From Candidatus Paralachnospira caecorum (GTDB taxonomy: Bacteria > Bacillota > Clostridia > Lachnospirales > Lachnospiraceae), in the NCBI GenBank assembly GCA_904379015.1, contig CAJFHG010000005.1, forward strand, positions 32,699 to 96,698: a stretch of 64,000 bases of DNA. Reading direction: 5' to 3'. Position 1 is the stretch's first letter, and each line of letters opens with the position of its first letter. The position numbers were made by a program, and so were the translations under genes. Under the pieces are notes generated by a model. It had not been told where the DNA came from. It was given only the letters and a program-made list of their open reading frames with translations, and did no database searches. Shown in pieces: positions 32,651 through 42,155 of the stretch.

Positions 32651-35137
32651 GTGATTAAGGAAAAACATGCATTGGACCAGGTACTCTGCGGGATCAGAGA
32701 CCACCGCGTTATGATGAGCTTCAGAGGCTGGTGTGTGATGGACGGGACAGATGAGTATGAGCTGTCTGTCTTTGTGGATGAGAAGCGGATCCCGCTGAAA
32801 TATGAGGCCAGGTCTCTGAGAAAGGACGTGGGGGAGGCATTTGCCTCCGAGGGTGCCATTGAGGAGACAAGAGGGATCGGTTTTATGGCATTCGCGGAAC
32901 TGCCTGAGGACGGGCTGACGGGGACGCTCTCGCTGACGGCCGAGCAGAATGGGAGAAAGCTGGTTCTTGGCAGCTACAGTCCGGAAGAGGTCCGGAAGCT
33001 GGCTGAGACAAATGGGATGGCGTACGCCATTGACAGAATGGATATGGATGAAAACCGGATGATCATTTCCGGATGGGTCATTTCCCTGACAGGAAGCGAA
33101 CTTTCGTACACGCTGTTCGGCAGTGACGGAACGGCGATTCCCATGAAGCTGAAAAAGACGGCACGTCCGGATATCAACCGTTCTTTTCTGGGAGAGCCTT
33201 ACCGGTGCATGGCCGGATTCAGCATTGAATTTGAGGGGAAAAAGAATGGTCTGTATACCCTGGAAGCGGGAGACGGAGAGCATCAGATCCGGATTCCCGT
33301 ATCGGGAAAGGAAATCGCAAAAGCGGCCCAGAAGAAGCAGAGAAAGTATCAGAGCGCGGGAGAGATCATCCGGAGCACCGGATGGAAAGATGTGGGGTCT
33401 GATTTAAAGACCCTGTTCCGGAAGGGGCCTTCCGCTCTGAAGGAGGTCTGGGCAGAGCGGTACACCAATGAATTCCATCAGTATGAACGGTGGTTCCGCG
33501 CTCAGGCGCCGGGGGAGGAGACGCTCCGGGCCCAGCGGGAAGAACGATTTCCGCGTATGCCCAAAATCAGCATCATTGTACCGGCCTACCATACGCCGGA
33601 ACTGTTCCTGAAGCAGATGGTGGACTCTGTGCGCAGTCAGTCCTATGAGAACTGGGAGCTGTGCATCGCCGACGGAGGAGCGGATGATCCGGCGGTCGGC
33701 CGGTTCCTGGAACCGCTTCTGAAGGAGGATCCCAGGATCCGTTACCGGAAGCTGGAAGAAAACAAAGGCATTTCCGGCAACACCAATGAGGCGGCGGCCA
33801 TGGCGGAGGGCGATTTCCTGGCGCTTCTGGATCACGATGATGTGCTGACGCCCGACGCCCTGTATGAGGTGGTCCGGGCCGCCAATCAGAATCCGGACGC
33901 GGACGTGTTCTATACGGATGAGGACAAGACCTCCAGGGATCTGAGCACCTTTTATGATCCCCATTTCAAGTCGGATTTCAACCGGGATCTGCTGCGGTCC
34001 AACAATTATATCTGTCATTTCTTTGTCGCTTCCATGGAAGTGGTAAAGAAGGCGGGCTTTTTCGATCCGGAGTATGACGGATCCCAGGATTACGATTTTA
34101 TCCTCCGGTGCACGGAGGCGGCAAAGCAGGTGGTGCACATCCCGAAGATCCTCTATCACTGGCGGGTGCACAACGCTTCCACCGCGGCTGATTCGGAGAA
34201 TAAGATGTACTGCTTTGAGGCCGGGAGAAAGGCGGTGGCCGCGCATCTCGGCCGGTGCGGACTGGAGGCGGAGGTGGCGATGTTCCCGGAGCATCTGGGA
34301 TATTACCAGGTTCATTACAGACTGACCGGGCAGCCCTTTGTTTCGATCATCATTCCCAATAAGGATGAGAAGGAGAGCCTGGAGACCTGCATCCGTTCGA
34401 TCCGTGACAAGACAGAGTATGAAAATTATGAAATCATCATTGTGGAGAACAACAGCACCACAGAGGAGATTTTTGAATATTACAGGGAGCTTTCCCGGGA
34501 CGAGAAGATCCGGGTGCTGTACTGGAAGGAAGGCTTCAATTATTCCGCTCTCAATAATTTCGGTGTGCGGGAGAGCAGAGGGGACTATCTTCTGTTCCTC
34601 AACAACGACACAGAGGTGCTTTCCGGCGACTGGCTGACGGTGATGACGGCCGACTGCCAGAGGGAAAATATCGGAATGGTGGGCGTGAAGCTGTGCTATC
34701 CCGACATGACCCTCCAGCACTGCGGCGTCATGCTGGGGCTGGGCGGAGTGGCAGGCCATATTTTTACCAGCTATCCGGGCGAATATATGGGCTGTTTCGG
34801 AAGAGCGCAGCTGCAGCAGGATGTGAGCGCGGTGACCGCGGCCTGCATGATGGTGCGCCGCAGCGTCTATGAAGAAGTCGGGGGATTCGAGGAAGCCCTG
34901 GCGGTGGCCTTCAACGACGTGGACTTTTGTCTGAAGGTGCGGGAAAAAGGATATGACATTCTGTATGAGCCGCTGGTCTGCCTGAAGCACTATGAGTCCA
35001 AAAGCCGCGGAAGGGAAGATACAGCTGAAAAGCAGCTCCGGTTCCAGAGCGAAGTGGATTATATGCAGGAAAAATGGAAAACCGTTCTGGAGAAGGGTGA
35101 TCCGTACTACAGCAGAAATATGCTGATGGAGGGCTGA
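32651..35137 (+). CDS. two-domain family 2 glycosyltransferase
   Basis: An 828-residue protein, GTG start with AAAGGAAA upstream. Residues 1-215 contain two weakly related beta-rich modules (each with a GWCV/GWVI-type strand) of unknown function. The first GT2 domain starts near residue 300 (ISIIVPAYHTPELF, DHDDVLTPDALYE); the second near 562 (VSIIIPNKDEKE, IVENNST, FLNNDTEVLSGDW, the rhamnosyl-type pattern). Two catalytic units in one chain suggest that it adds two sugars in sequence. A shorter paralogue with the same order is at 54759. It is separated from the previous gene by 65 bases, with no clear promoter seen. Confidence 0.85.
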   Translation: MIKEKHALDQVLCGIRDHRVMMSFRGWCVMDGTDEYELSVFVDEKRIPLKYEARSLRKDVGEAFASEGAIEETRGIGFMAFAELPEDGLTGTLSLTAEQNGRKLVLGSYSPEEVRKLAETNGMAYAIDRMDMDENRMIISGWVISLTGSELSYTLFGSDGTAIPMKLKKTARPDINRSFLGEPYRCMAGFSIEFEGKKNGLYTLEAGDGEHQIRIPVSGKEIAKAAQKKQRKYQSAGEIIRSTGWKDVGSDLKTLFRKGPSALKEVWAERYTNEFHQYERWFRAQAPGEETLRAQREERFPRMPKISIIVPAYHTPELFLKQMVDSVRSQSYENWELCIADGGADDPAVGRFLEPLLKEDPRIRYRKLEENKGISGNTNEAAAMAEGDFLALLDHDDVLTPDALYEVVRAANQNPDADVFYTDEDKTSRDLSTFYDPHFKSDFNRDLLRSNNYICHFFVASMEVVKKAGFFDPEYDGSQDYDFILRCTEAAKQVVHIPKILYHWRVHNASTAADSENKMYCFEAGRKAVAAHLGRCGLEAEVAMFPEHLGYYQVHYRLTGQPFVSIIIPNKDEKESLETCIRSIRDKTEYENYEIIIVENNSTTEEIFEYYRELSRDEKIRVLYWKEGFNYSALNNFGVRESRGDYLLFLNNDTEVLSGDWLTVMTADCQRENIGMVGVKLCYPDMTLQHCGVMLGLGGVAGHIFTSYPGEYMGCFGRAQLQQDVSAVTAACMMVRRSVYEEVGGFEEALAVAFNDVDFCLKVREKGYDILYEPLVCLKHYESKSRGREDTAEKQLRFQSEVDYMQEKWKTVLEKGDPYYSRNMLMEG

Positions 35138-35139
35138 AT

Positions 35140-36117
35140 ATGGACAGACTGTATATCATCATTCCCTGTTACAATGAAGAAAAAGTACTTCCGATCACCA
35201 GCGGAATGTTCCTGGATAAGCTGAACCAGCTGGTGCGGGAGGGGAAAATCAGTGATGAGAGCCGGATCCTTTTTGTCAATGACGGCTCCAGGGACAGAAC
35301 CTGGGACATCATCTGCGAACTGGCCGGACAGGATCCGCATTTTATCGGGATCAGCCAGAGCCGCAACAGGGGCCACCAGAACGCGGTCCTGGCAGGACTG
35401 ATGGAGGCTAAGGACCGCTGCGAGATTACCATTTCGATTGACTGTGACGGACAGGATGACATCAATGCCATGGATGCCATGATAGACGAATACCACAACG
35501 GCTGTGAGATTGTCTATGGCGTCCGCAAGAAAAGAACGACAGATACCTGGTTCAAGCGGTCGACTGCGGAGGGATTTTATAAGCTTCTCAACTGGATGGG
35601 AGCCGAGGTAGTGTATAACCATGCGGACTACAGGCTTGTTTCTTCCAGAGTGCTGCAGGAATTCGCGAACTTTAAGGAGGTTAATATTTTTCTCCGTGGA
35701 ATGATCCCGCTGGTGGGATTTAAGAGCACCAGCGTCTATTATGACAGGGCGGAACGGATCGCGGGCGAAAGTCATTATCCCCTGAAAAAAATGCTGGCCC
35801 TTGCCTTTGACGGAATCACAAGCCTGTCAGTCAAGCCCATACGGATGATCACCGCTTTTGGGATGCTTGTGGCGCTCCTGAGCTTTGTCGGAATTGTGTG
35901 GGCTGTGATCGGAAGCCTGATGGGAAATACGGTTTCCGGATGGGGCAGTACCGTTTGCATTGTCTGTTTTATGGGCGGAGTCCAGATGCTGTGTCTGGGG
36001 ATCATAGGAGAATATGTGGGAAAAATATATCTGGAAACAAAAGCAAGGCCCAGATATATCATCAGTGAAAGAACCTGGGAAGAAGAAAAAAAGTCAGACA
36101 GAAATTGTAAACAATAA
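35140..36117 (+). CDS. GtrB-like polyprenyl-phosphate glycosyltransferase
   Basis: A 325-residue protein. The GT-A domain (residues 1-225) has YIIIPCYNEEKVL, FVNDGSRDRTW, DCDGQDDINAMD and the acceptor-side RGMIPLVGFKS. Two C-terminal membrane helices (about 235-260 and 270-290) and a final cytoplasmic YVGKIYLETKARPRYI match GtrB/DPM3-type enzymes. These move a sugar from a nucleotide donor to undecaprenyl phosphate on the inner face. It starts two bases after the double-GT2 gene and is the last gene before a new promoter. Together with the enzyme at 28647, it can feed the GT-C-like proteins in the window. Confidence 0.85.
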   Translation: MDRLYIIIPCYNEEKVLPITSGMFLDKLNQLVREGKISDESRILFVNDGSRDRTWDIICELAGQDPHFIGISQSRNRGHQNAVLAGLMEAKDRCEITISIDCDGQDDINAMDAMIDEYHNGCEIVYGVRKKRTTDTWFKRSTAEGFYKLLNWMGAEVVYNHADYRLVSSRVLQEFANFKEVNIFLRGMIPLVGFKSTSVYYDRAERIAGESHYPLKKMLALAFDGITSLSVKPIRMITAFGMLVALLSFVGIVWAVIGSLMGNTVSGWGSTVCIVCFMGGVQMLCLGIIGEYVGKIYLETKARPRYIISERTWEEEKKSDRNCKQ

Positions 36118-36138
36118 GTAAGCAGATGGGAAACCCGG

Positions 36139-36167
36139 TTGATAAACCGTTCAATAAATGCTATAAT
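36139..36167 (+). promoter_or_regulatory. promoter for rfbC and the ABC exporter
   Basis: TTGATA (36139-36144), exactly 17 bases, TATAAT (36162-36167); a near-consensus promoter 27 bases before the rfbC start. Confidence 0.7.
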
Positions 36168-36193
36168 CTTGAAGTCTTAAAGGAGGAAATCAA

Positions 36194-36748
36194 ATGGGAA
36201 AAATAAAAGTTACAACTTGTGATATTGAAGGTCTGTATGTGATCGAGCCGACGGTCTTTCCGGATTCCAGAGGCTATTTTATGGAAACCTATAATTACAA
36301 TGATTTTAAGGAAGCCGGTCTTGACATGGTATTCGTGCAGGACAACCAGTCGATGTCTGTCCGGGGCGTTCTGAGAGGCCTGCATTTCCAGAAGCAGTTT
36401 CCTCAGGGCAAGCTTGTGCGGGTCGTGAGAGGAAAAGTGTTCGATGTGGCTGTGGATCTGCGCGCGGATTCAGCCACATATGGAAAGTGGTTCGGAGTGG
36501 AGCTGTCCGCGGAAAATAAAAAGCAGTTTTATATTTCTCCGGGCTTTGCCCACGGATTTCTGGTGCTCAGTGATGAGGCCGAGTTTGTATATAAATGTAC
36601 AGACTTCTATCATCCGGGCGATGAAGGCGGCGTGGCGTGGAATGATCCGGATATCGGGGTGGAGTGGCCACTGGAGGACGGCGTGTCCCTGATCATTTCT
36701 GACAAAGATCAGAAGTGGAAGGGTCTGAAGGAAACATTTAAGTTTTAA
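36194..36748 (+). CDS. rfbC: dTDP-4-dehydrorhamnose 3,5-epimerase
   Basis: A 184-residue protein of usual RmlC length. It catalyses the third step of dTDP-L-rhamnose synthesis. PTVFPDSRGYFMETY is the opening family motif; RGLHFQ carries the catalytic His64; FDVAVDLRADSATYGKW and FYISPGFAHGFLVLSD are conserved barrel strands; Tyr133 lies in the expected active-site position. The ATG has AAAGGAGG upstream. No rfbA, rfbB or clear rfbD is in the window, so the other steps must be encoded elsewhere. The product fits the RgpF-like and rhamnosyltransferase-like genes nearby. Confidence 0.93.
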   Translation: MGKIKVTTCDIEGLYVIEPTVFPDSRGYFMETYNYNDFKEAGLDMVFVQDNQSMSVRGVLRGLHFQKQFPQGKLVRVVRGKVFDVAVDLRADSATYGKWFGVELSAENKKQFYISPGFAHGFLVLSDEAEFVYKCTDFYHPGDEGGVAWNDPDIGVEWPLEDGVSLIISDKDQKWKGLKETFKF

Positions 36749-36783
36749 AGGACGGCGATTCAGGAGAGAAAGGTTCATTGTCG

Positions 36784-38232
36784 ATGAGTCAGAGAAAAAT
36801 CAGTTCAAAAAAGATATGCGCGGTGATCCTGGCAGTATACGCGGTATGCGCGGTACTGTTTCTGGTGATCGCGAGAGATCAGATCATCTATACCTCCGAT
36901 GAAACGTATCAGCTGGCTAACTCCGCGCAGAGAGACCTGGGAGAACTCACGGACGGGATGGAGATCCTCCAGACCTTCCGGAGCAAGCACAGATATCTGA
37001 AAAATGTGGAGGGATATTTTCTTACTTACGGGCGTGAGAACAGTGGAACAGTCCGCCTGGAAGTACTGGATATGGAAGACGGAAGCGTTCTGTCCGAAAG
37101 CTCGGCGGATCTGTCGCAGCTGGGGAACGGGGAATGGCAGACCTTCGCGCTGGATTCCCCCATTGATACCTGGGAGCTGAAGGACGGGATCGTGGGCCTC
37201 AGATTTATGTTTGAGGGATGCGAGGCAGGCAGCACGGTGACGATGACCGTGCAGGATATCCAGACTGACGGAGGAAGTCTGACGGTAAACGGCGAGGCAG
37301 TGGAGGGCAGCTCTCTGTGCGTCGGGGCCGTGCAGTACAATGATTCCGGCCATGCCGTCTGGTATCCCATCGCGCTGGGGATCGGACTTGCGGTCCTGCT
37401 TGTTTTCTGCGTCTGGAATATCCTGGCGGAGAAAAAGGGAAAGATGACCATCGGGCTCAGGTTCCTGTATATGCTGGAGCGCTACGACTTTCTGCTCCGG
37501 CAGCTGGTCTCCAGAGATTTTAAAACCAAGTACAAACGCTCCTTTTTCGGCGTGCTCTGGAGCCTTCTGAACCCGCTGCTGACCATGGGTGTGCAGTATG
37601 TGGTATATTCCAGGATCTTCCGGTTTGATATTCCGGCCTATCCGGTCTACCTGCTGACTGGCGTTGTGTTTTTTAACTTTTTCACGGATTCTACGACTCA
37701 GGCGATGAATGCCATCACGGGCAACGCGTCTCTGATCACCAAGGTATATGTGCCGAAATACATTTATCCTGTTTCAAAGGTGCTGTCCAGTTCGATCAAC
37801 CTGTTTCTGTCGCTGATTCCGCTGTTTCTGGTGGCATGGCTTACCGGATGCGGGATATCATGGGCTTACCTCATGATTCCCTTCGGACTTGTATGCTTCC
37901 TGCTGTTTGTGACAGGCGTTTCCTTTTTCCTGTCCGCGGCGATGGTGTTTTTCCGGGATATTCAGTTTTTGTGGGGCGTGTTTACCATGCTCTGGATGTA
38001 TGCGACTCCGATCATTTATCCTCTTTCTCTGCTGGAAGGAACCTTCCTTCTGCCGTTCCAGAGGGTAAATCCCATGTATTATTTTATGACCTTTTTCAGG
38101 ACGATCATCATGGACGGAGTGTCTCCCGAGCCGACCCAGTATCTGATGTGTCTGCTGTCTGCCCTGATTGTGCTTCTTCTGGGCGGCCTGTTTTTCCGCA
38201 AGACACAGGATCAGTTTATTCTGCATATCTAA
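36784..38232 (+). CDS. Wzm-type ABC transporter permease with an N-terminal extracytoplasmic domain
   Basis: A 482-residue protein, almost twice the usual 260-residue permease. Residues about 218-482 are the ABC-2 polysaccharide permease: RDFKTKYKRSFFGVLWSLLNPLL, followed by six helices and FFRDIQFLWG. In front is an extra unit: a first helix (about 11-28), an outside domain of about 155 residues (30-188, beta-type, for example TVRLEVLDMEDGSVL and VGLRFMFEGCEAGSTV) and a second helix (190-212). This domain may bind the exported glycan. A TTG at 36778 is an alternative start. The ATPase subunit follows after 14 bases. Confidence 0.85.
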   Translation: MSQRKISSKKICAVILAVYAVCAVLFLVIARDQIIYTSDETYQLANSAQRDLGELTDGMEILQTFRSKHRYLKNVEGYFLTYGRENSGTVRLEVLDMEDGSVLSESSADLSQLGNGEWQTFALDSPIDTWELKDGIVGLRFMFEGCEAGSTVTMTVQDIQTDGGSLTVNGEAVEGSSLCVGAVQYNDSGHAVWYPIALGIGLAVLLVFCVWNILAEKKGKMTIGLRFLYMLERYDFLLRQLVSRDFKTKYKRSFFGVLWSLLNPLLTMGVQYVVYSRIFRFDIPAYPVYLLTGVVFFNFFTDSTTQAMNAITGNASLITKVYVPKYIYPVSKVLSSSINLFLSLIPLFLVAWLTGCGISWAYLMIPFGLVCFLLFVTGVSFFLSAAMVFFRDIQFLWGVFTMLWMYATPIIYPLSLLEGTFLLPFQRVNPMYYFMTFFRTIIMDGVSPEPTQYLMCLLSALIVLLLGGLFFRKTQDQFILHI

Positions 38233-38246
38233 AGAGGTAAGCGAAA

Positions 38247-38993
38247 ATGGTAATGATAAGAGTCAACGATGTGTCGATGCGGTTCCTGATGGCCAATGAC
38301 AATATTACCAGCATTAAGGAATTCGTCACAGCGTTTTTGAAAAGGAAACTGAAGTTCAAAGAGTTCTGGGCGCTGGACCATGTGAGCTTTGAGGTGAACA
38401 AGGGCGAAGTGGTCGGGATCATCGGCCGGAACGGCGCGGGAAAAAGCACCACCCTGAAGATCATTTCCGGTATTCTGAAGCCCACCAGGGGAAATGTGGA
38501 GCGGTATGGGAATATTGTGCCCATGCTGGAGCTGGGATCCGGCTTTGATATGGATCTGAGCGGAAAAGAGAACATCTTTCTGAACGGCGCCATCCTGGGA
38601 TACTCAAAAGAATTCCTGGAAAGCAAATATGATGAGATCCTGGCGTTTTCTGAGCTGGGAGATTTTATATACAGCCCGATCCGGAATTATTCTTCCGGTA
38701 TGCTGATGAGGCTGGCGTTTTCCATCGCGACGGTGGTGGAGCCTGAGATCCTGATCGTGGATGAGATCCTGGCCGTGGGAGATGAAAATTTCCAGAAAAA
38801 GAGCAAGCAGAGGATGATGGAGCTGATGAGCGGCGGCACGACGGTGCTCTTTGTGTCTCACAGCATGTATCAGATCCGGGAAATGTGCGACAGGGTGGTC
38901 TGGCTGGAGGGCGGTACGGTGAAAATGTTCGGCCCGACGGCAGAGGTGTGCGACGCCTATGACATTTCCGGGACCGACCCCAGAAGGCAGTAG
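38247..38993 (+). CDS. Wzt-type ABC transporter ATPase
   Basis: A 248-residue ATPase: Walker A GRNGAGKST (residues 60-68), ABC signature YSSGMLMRLAF, Walker B EILIVDEILAVGDE and switch histidine in FVSHSMYQIREMC. These features match the teichoic-acid/O-antigen exporter ATPases (TagH/Wzt). It stops soon after the nucleotide-binding domain and lacks the C-terminal glycan-binding domain of long Wzt proteins. Export specificity may instead come from the extra outside domain on the permease. It pairs with the upstream permease in one transcript. Confidence 0.9.
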   Translation: MVMIRVNDVSMRFLMANDNITSIKEFVTAFLKRKLKFKEFWALDHVSFEVNKGEVVGIIGRNGAGKSTTLKIISGILKPTRGNVERYGNIVPMLELGSGFDMDLSGKENIFLNGAILGYSKEFLESKYDEILAFSELGDFIYSPIRNYSSGMLMRLAFSIATVVEPEILIVDEILAVGDENFQKKSKQRMMELMSGGTTVLFVSHSMYQIREMCDRVVWLEGGTVKMFGPTAEVCDAYDISGTDPRRQ

Positions 38994-39005
38994 GGGATTT
39001 TAGAA

Positions 39006-39034
39006 TTGAAACGGAATAGTAAAGGTAGTATAAT
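39006..39034 (+). promoter_or_regulatory. promoter for the epimerase and rhamnan genes
   Basis: TTGAAA (39006-39011), 17 bases, TATAAT (39029-39034), 44 bases before the epimerase ATG. Confidence 0.7.
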
Positions 39035-39078
39035 GAGAATAATATAGTTTGTAAAACCAGAGATGACGAGGTGAAAAA

Positions 39079-39930
39079 ATGCAGAAAAGAACGGTATTGG
39101 TAACGGGTGCGAATGGCTATATCGGACGTCATGTTGTGAAGGCACTTCTTGATATGGGAAACCGGGTAATTGCGGACGATCTGGTGCTGGACAACATTGA
39201 TGACAGAGCAGAGAAAATTTCCGTTCCCATTTTTTCAGGCGATGAAGATATTTACGAGCAGCTGGGACGCCCGGATGTGGTGCTGCACATGGCGTGGAGA
39301 AACGGTTTTGTCCATAAGGCGGATTCTCATATCCTGGATCTGCCCGCCCACTATACATTTATCAGGAATCTTCTGAAGGGCGGCCTGCGCCATATCGCGG
39401 TCATGGGAACCATGCATGAGATCGGATACTGGGAAGGAGCCATTGACGAGAATACGCCGGCCAATCCCAGCTCTCTGTATGGAATTTCCAAAAACGCGCT
39501 CAGACAGATGACACTTTTAATGGCTCAGGAGTACGGTGCCGTATGCTACTGGCTGAGAGCCTACTATATTTGCGGAGATGATCTGAAGAGCCACTCCATT
39601 TTTACGACCATCAGCCAGAGAGAGCAGAATGGAGAGGCCACCTTCCCCTTTACAAGCGGAAAGAACCTGTATGATTTTATCGAAGTGGACGTGCTGGCGT
39701 CCCAGATCGCGCACGCGGTCAACCAGGACGAAGTGACTGGCATCATCAACTGCTGCACAGGCGTTCCGGTATCGCTGGCCGATAAGGTCGAGGAGTATAT
39801 CCGGAAAAATGGTTATAAGATCAGACCGGAATACGGCGCTTATCCGGACAGGCCGTATGATTCGCCGGGGGTATGGGGGAATCCTGAAAAAATACAGAAA
39901 ATAATGGGATCAGGCAGCGAAAGGATATGA
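39079..39930 (+). CDS. NAD-dependent epimerase/dehydratase (short-chain dehydrogenase type)
   Basis: A 283-residue sugar-nucleotide-modifying enzyme. VLVTGANGYIGRHVV is the NAD(P)-binding glycine loop; ADDLVLDNI follows the second strand; the catalytic pair is Tyr and Lys in LYGISKN. The substrate-binding half is small, similar to reductases or 4-epimerases of the extended SDR group. Reduction of dTDP-4-dehydro-6-deoxy sugar or 4-epimerisation are both possible; the sequence does not decide. The ATG follows GACGAGGTG. The next gene starts two bases after its stop, linking it to the rhamnan genes. Confidence 0.8.
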   Translation: MQKRTVLVTGANGYIGRHVVKALLDMGNRVIADDLVLDNIDDRAEKISVPIFSGDEDIYEQLGRPDVVLHMAWRNGFVHKADSHILDLPAHYTFIRNLLKGGLRHIAVMGTMHEIGYWEGAIDENTPANPSSLYGISKNALRQMTLLMAQEYGAVCYWLRAYYICGDDLKSHSIFTTISQREQNGEATFPFTSGKNLYDFIEVDVLASQIAHAVNQDEVTGIINCCTGVPVSLADKVEEYIRKNGYKIRPEYGAYPDRPYDSPGVWGNPEKIQKIMGSGSERI

Positions 39931-39931
39931 T

Positions 39932-42118
39932 ATGAAGCTTTTACAGGGGACGAAAAACAGAGGAGTCATTTATTTTTTCTATGACGGAGACGGGATCGTG
40001 GACCGCTATGTGACCTGTATGCTCCGAGAAATGAAGAAATGTGTGAAAGATCTCTATGTGGTCATAAACGGCACGCTGACGGATGACAGCAGAGAGACGC
40101 TCCTCGGGCTGACCGACTGTGTGTGGGAAAGAGAAAACAAAGGACTGGATGTGGGCGCTTATCAGTACGCGCTGAAGAGGATCGGCTGGGAGAAGCTGGA
40201 AACCTACGATGAGGTGATCCTCATGAACCACACCATCATGGGGCCTGTTTTCCCTCTGCAGGAAATGTTTGACACGATGGCGGAGCGGGACCTGGATTTC
40301 TGGGGTTCCAATATTTTCTATCAGGTGGATTATGATCCTTACGGACTGATCGAATGCGGTTATATCAGAACACATCTGCAGTCTCATTTTATCGCGGCGA
40401 GACGGTCTCTGGTGAGCAGTGCCGATTACCATGATTACTGGGAAAATATGCCTGTAATGAACAACTATGCGGAATCGGTCGCTTATCATGAGACGTATTT
40501 TACGCATCATTTTTCTGAGCTGGGTTATCAATGGGCCGGATACGCTCATTTTGACGGACTGGATGAATACAGTGAATATCCGCTTTTAAAAGTGCCGGCG
40601 CTGCTCCTGGAGCGGACCAGATGTCCTTTTTTCAAGCGCCGGAGCTTTATGCACAATTATGACGATTTTCTGAATTCCACCGGAGGAGAGTCTACATCAG
40701 AGCTTCTGCGGTTCCTGGAAGAGAAAACCGGTTATGATACAGATCTGATCTGGGAAAATATTCTGCGGACTGCCAATCAGGCCGACATCAAAGCCTGCCT
40801 GAATCTGAATTTTACCGTGGCGTCGGACCATTCTTCGGATATGAAGGCCGTGATCGATGAAAAAAAGGTCGCGTTGATTTATCATTTTTATTATGAGGAC
40901 TGTCTGGAGGAGCTTCTGCACTATGCGTCTTCCATGCCGGAAAACGCGGATATTTATCTGACTGTGGGAAATCCGGAGAAGGAAAAGCTTCTGGAAAAAG
41001 CCTTCGCCTCCTTCCCCAACCGGGTCAGGATCCTGCCGGTGGAAAACAGAGGGCGGGATGTGAGCGCGCTCCTGATCGGAGCCAGGGATGTGGTGTCCCA
41101 GTATGAATACGTCTGCTTCGCGCATGACAAAAAGGTGGTTCAGCTGAAGCCTCAGTCACAGGGGGCTGGCTGGGCCTATAAGTGTTTTGAAAACGTGATG
41201 GGCAGCCGGCATGTGGTCAACAATATCATCCGGCTGTTTGAAGAGAATCCCAGGATGGGGCTGCTGTCTCCGGCACCGCCCAACCATGCGGGATATTATT
41301 CGCTCCTGGGTGAGGAATGGACTGTCAATTTCAAACATGTAAAAGAACTGGCGGAGCGTCTGGGCGTTCATGTGCCCATGGATCCGGACAAGGAGCCGAT
41401 CGCGCCGATCGGCACCATTTTCTGGTTCCGGACGAAAGCCTTTGAGCAGCTGTTCTCAGCCGGCTGGACTTATGAAGATTTTCCGGCGGAGCCCGCCAGG
41501 AACGACGGGACTCTGTCCCATGCCATAGAGCGGTATTATCCTTTCGCGGTTCAGGCCGCCGGTTATTATCCGGCCTGGATTTTCAGCGACCGGGGCGCTT
41601 CTCTGGAGCTTAATAATCTGGATTATATGCTGAGAGAATTCAACAGCATTCTGTACCGGGGCGGCATCGGCGGTCCTGATTATCTGAATACAAGAGCGAA
41701 TCTGGAAAATGTCCTGAAGGAGAACAAAAAGGAGATTTTCCTGACCCCTACTTTATATCTGGATCATGGAAAAGGATATAATGAGACGGAAACGCTGCAT
41801 GTGGCAAACAGGGGAAACAGCGCCTGGCTGAAGGCTGTGTTTGAATGGCCGGAGGGGCAGCCAGACCCCCTCAGGGCGAGATTCGATCCCTGTGAAGAAG
41901 GCGGCGCGGAGCTGAGCGGCGTGAAGATCTTCGCGCTCCTTCCTTCCGGAAAAAGAAAGGAGATTCCGCTTGATGCCTGTGTCTGCAACGGAGCCGTATC
42001 CGGGGACAGGATACGGTTTGAGAACCCGGATCCCTGGATCGATATTTCCTGGAATTGCCGCGGGAGAATATCAGGACTGGAAATACGGGCCAGAGTATCT
42101 CTTTTAGAAGCTGAGTGA
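39932..42118 (+). CDS. RgpF-like rhamnan synthesis protein, copy 1 (two-lobed)
   Basis: A 728-residue member of the rhamnan synthesis F family, which takes part in making rhamnose-rich wall polysaccharide. It is made of two related lobes. Lobe 1 starts VIYFFYDGDGIVDRYV and has ENKGLDVGAY (residues 68-77), then ILMNHTIMGPVFPL. Lobe 2 starts near 310 (VALIYHFYYEDCLEELL) and repeats the pattern as ENRGRDVSAL (371-380), CFAHDKK, and GLLSPAPPNHAGYY. A C-terminal beta-rich segment (about 600-728) ends the protein. Both acidic motifs look intact. It starts one base after the epimerase stop and is followed by a diverged second copy. Confidence 0.85.
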   Translation: MKLLQGTKNRGVIYFFYDGDGIVDRYVTCMLREMKKCVKDLYVVINGTLTDDSRETLLGLTDCVWERENKGLDVGAYQYALKRIGWEKLETYDEVILMNHTIMGPVFPLQEMFDTMAERDLDFWGSNIFYQVDYDPYGLIECGYIRTHLQSHFIAARRSLVSSADYHDYWENMPVMNNYAESVAYHETYFTHHFSELGYQWAGYAHFDGLDEYSEYPLLKVPALLLERTRCPFFKRRSFMHNYDDFLNSTGGESTSELLRFLEEKTGYDTDLIWENILRTANQADIKACLNLNFTVASDHSSDMKAVIDEKKVALIYHFYYEDCLEELLHYASSMPENADIYLTVGNPEKEKLLEKAFASFPNRVRILPVENRGRDVSALLIGARDVVSQYEYVCFAHDKKVVQLKPQSQGAGWAYKCFENVMGSRHVVNNIIRLFEENPRMGLLSPAPPNHAGYYSLLGEEWTVNFKHVKELAERLGVHVPMDPDKEPIAPIGTIFWFRTKAFEQLFSAGWTYEDFPAEPARNDGTLSHAIERYYPFAVQAAGYYPAWIFSDRGASLELNNLDYMLREFNSILYRGGIGGPDYLNTRANLENVLKENKKEIFLTPTLYLDHGKGYNETETLHVANRGNSAWLKAVFEWPEGQPDPLRARFDPCEEGGAELSGVKIFALLPSGKRKEIPLDACVCNGAVSGDRIRFENPDPWIDISWNCRGRISGLEIRARVSLLEAE

Positions 42119-42155
42119 CGATGAAAACAGAGACCAAGGGAGAGAACAGAAGGGT

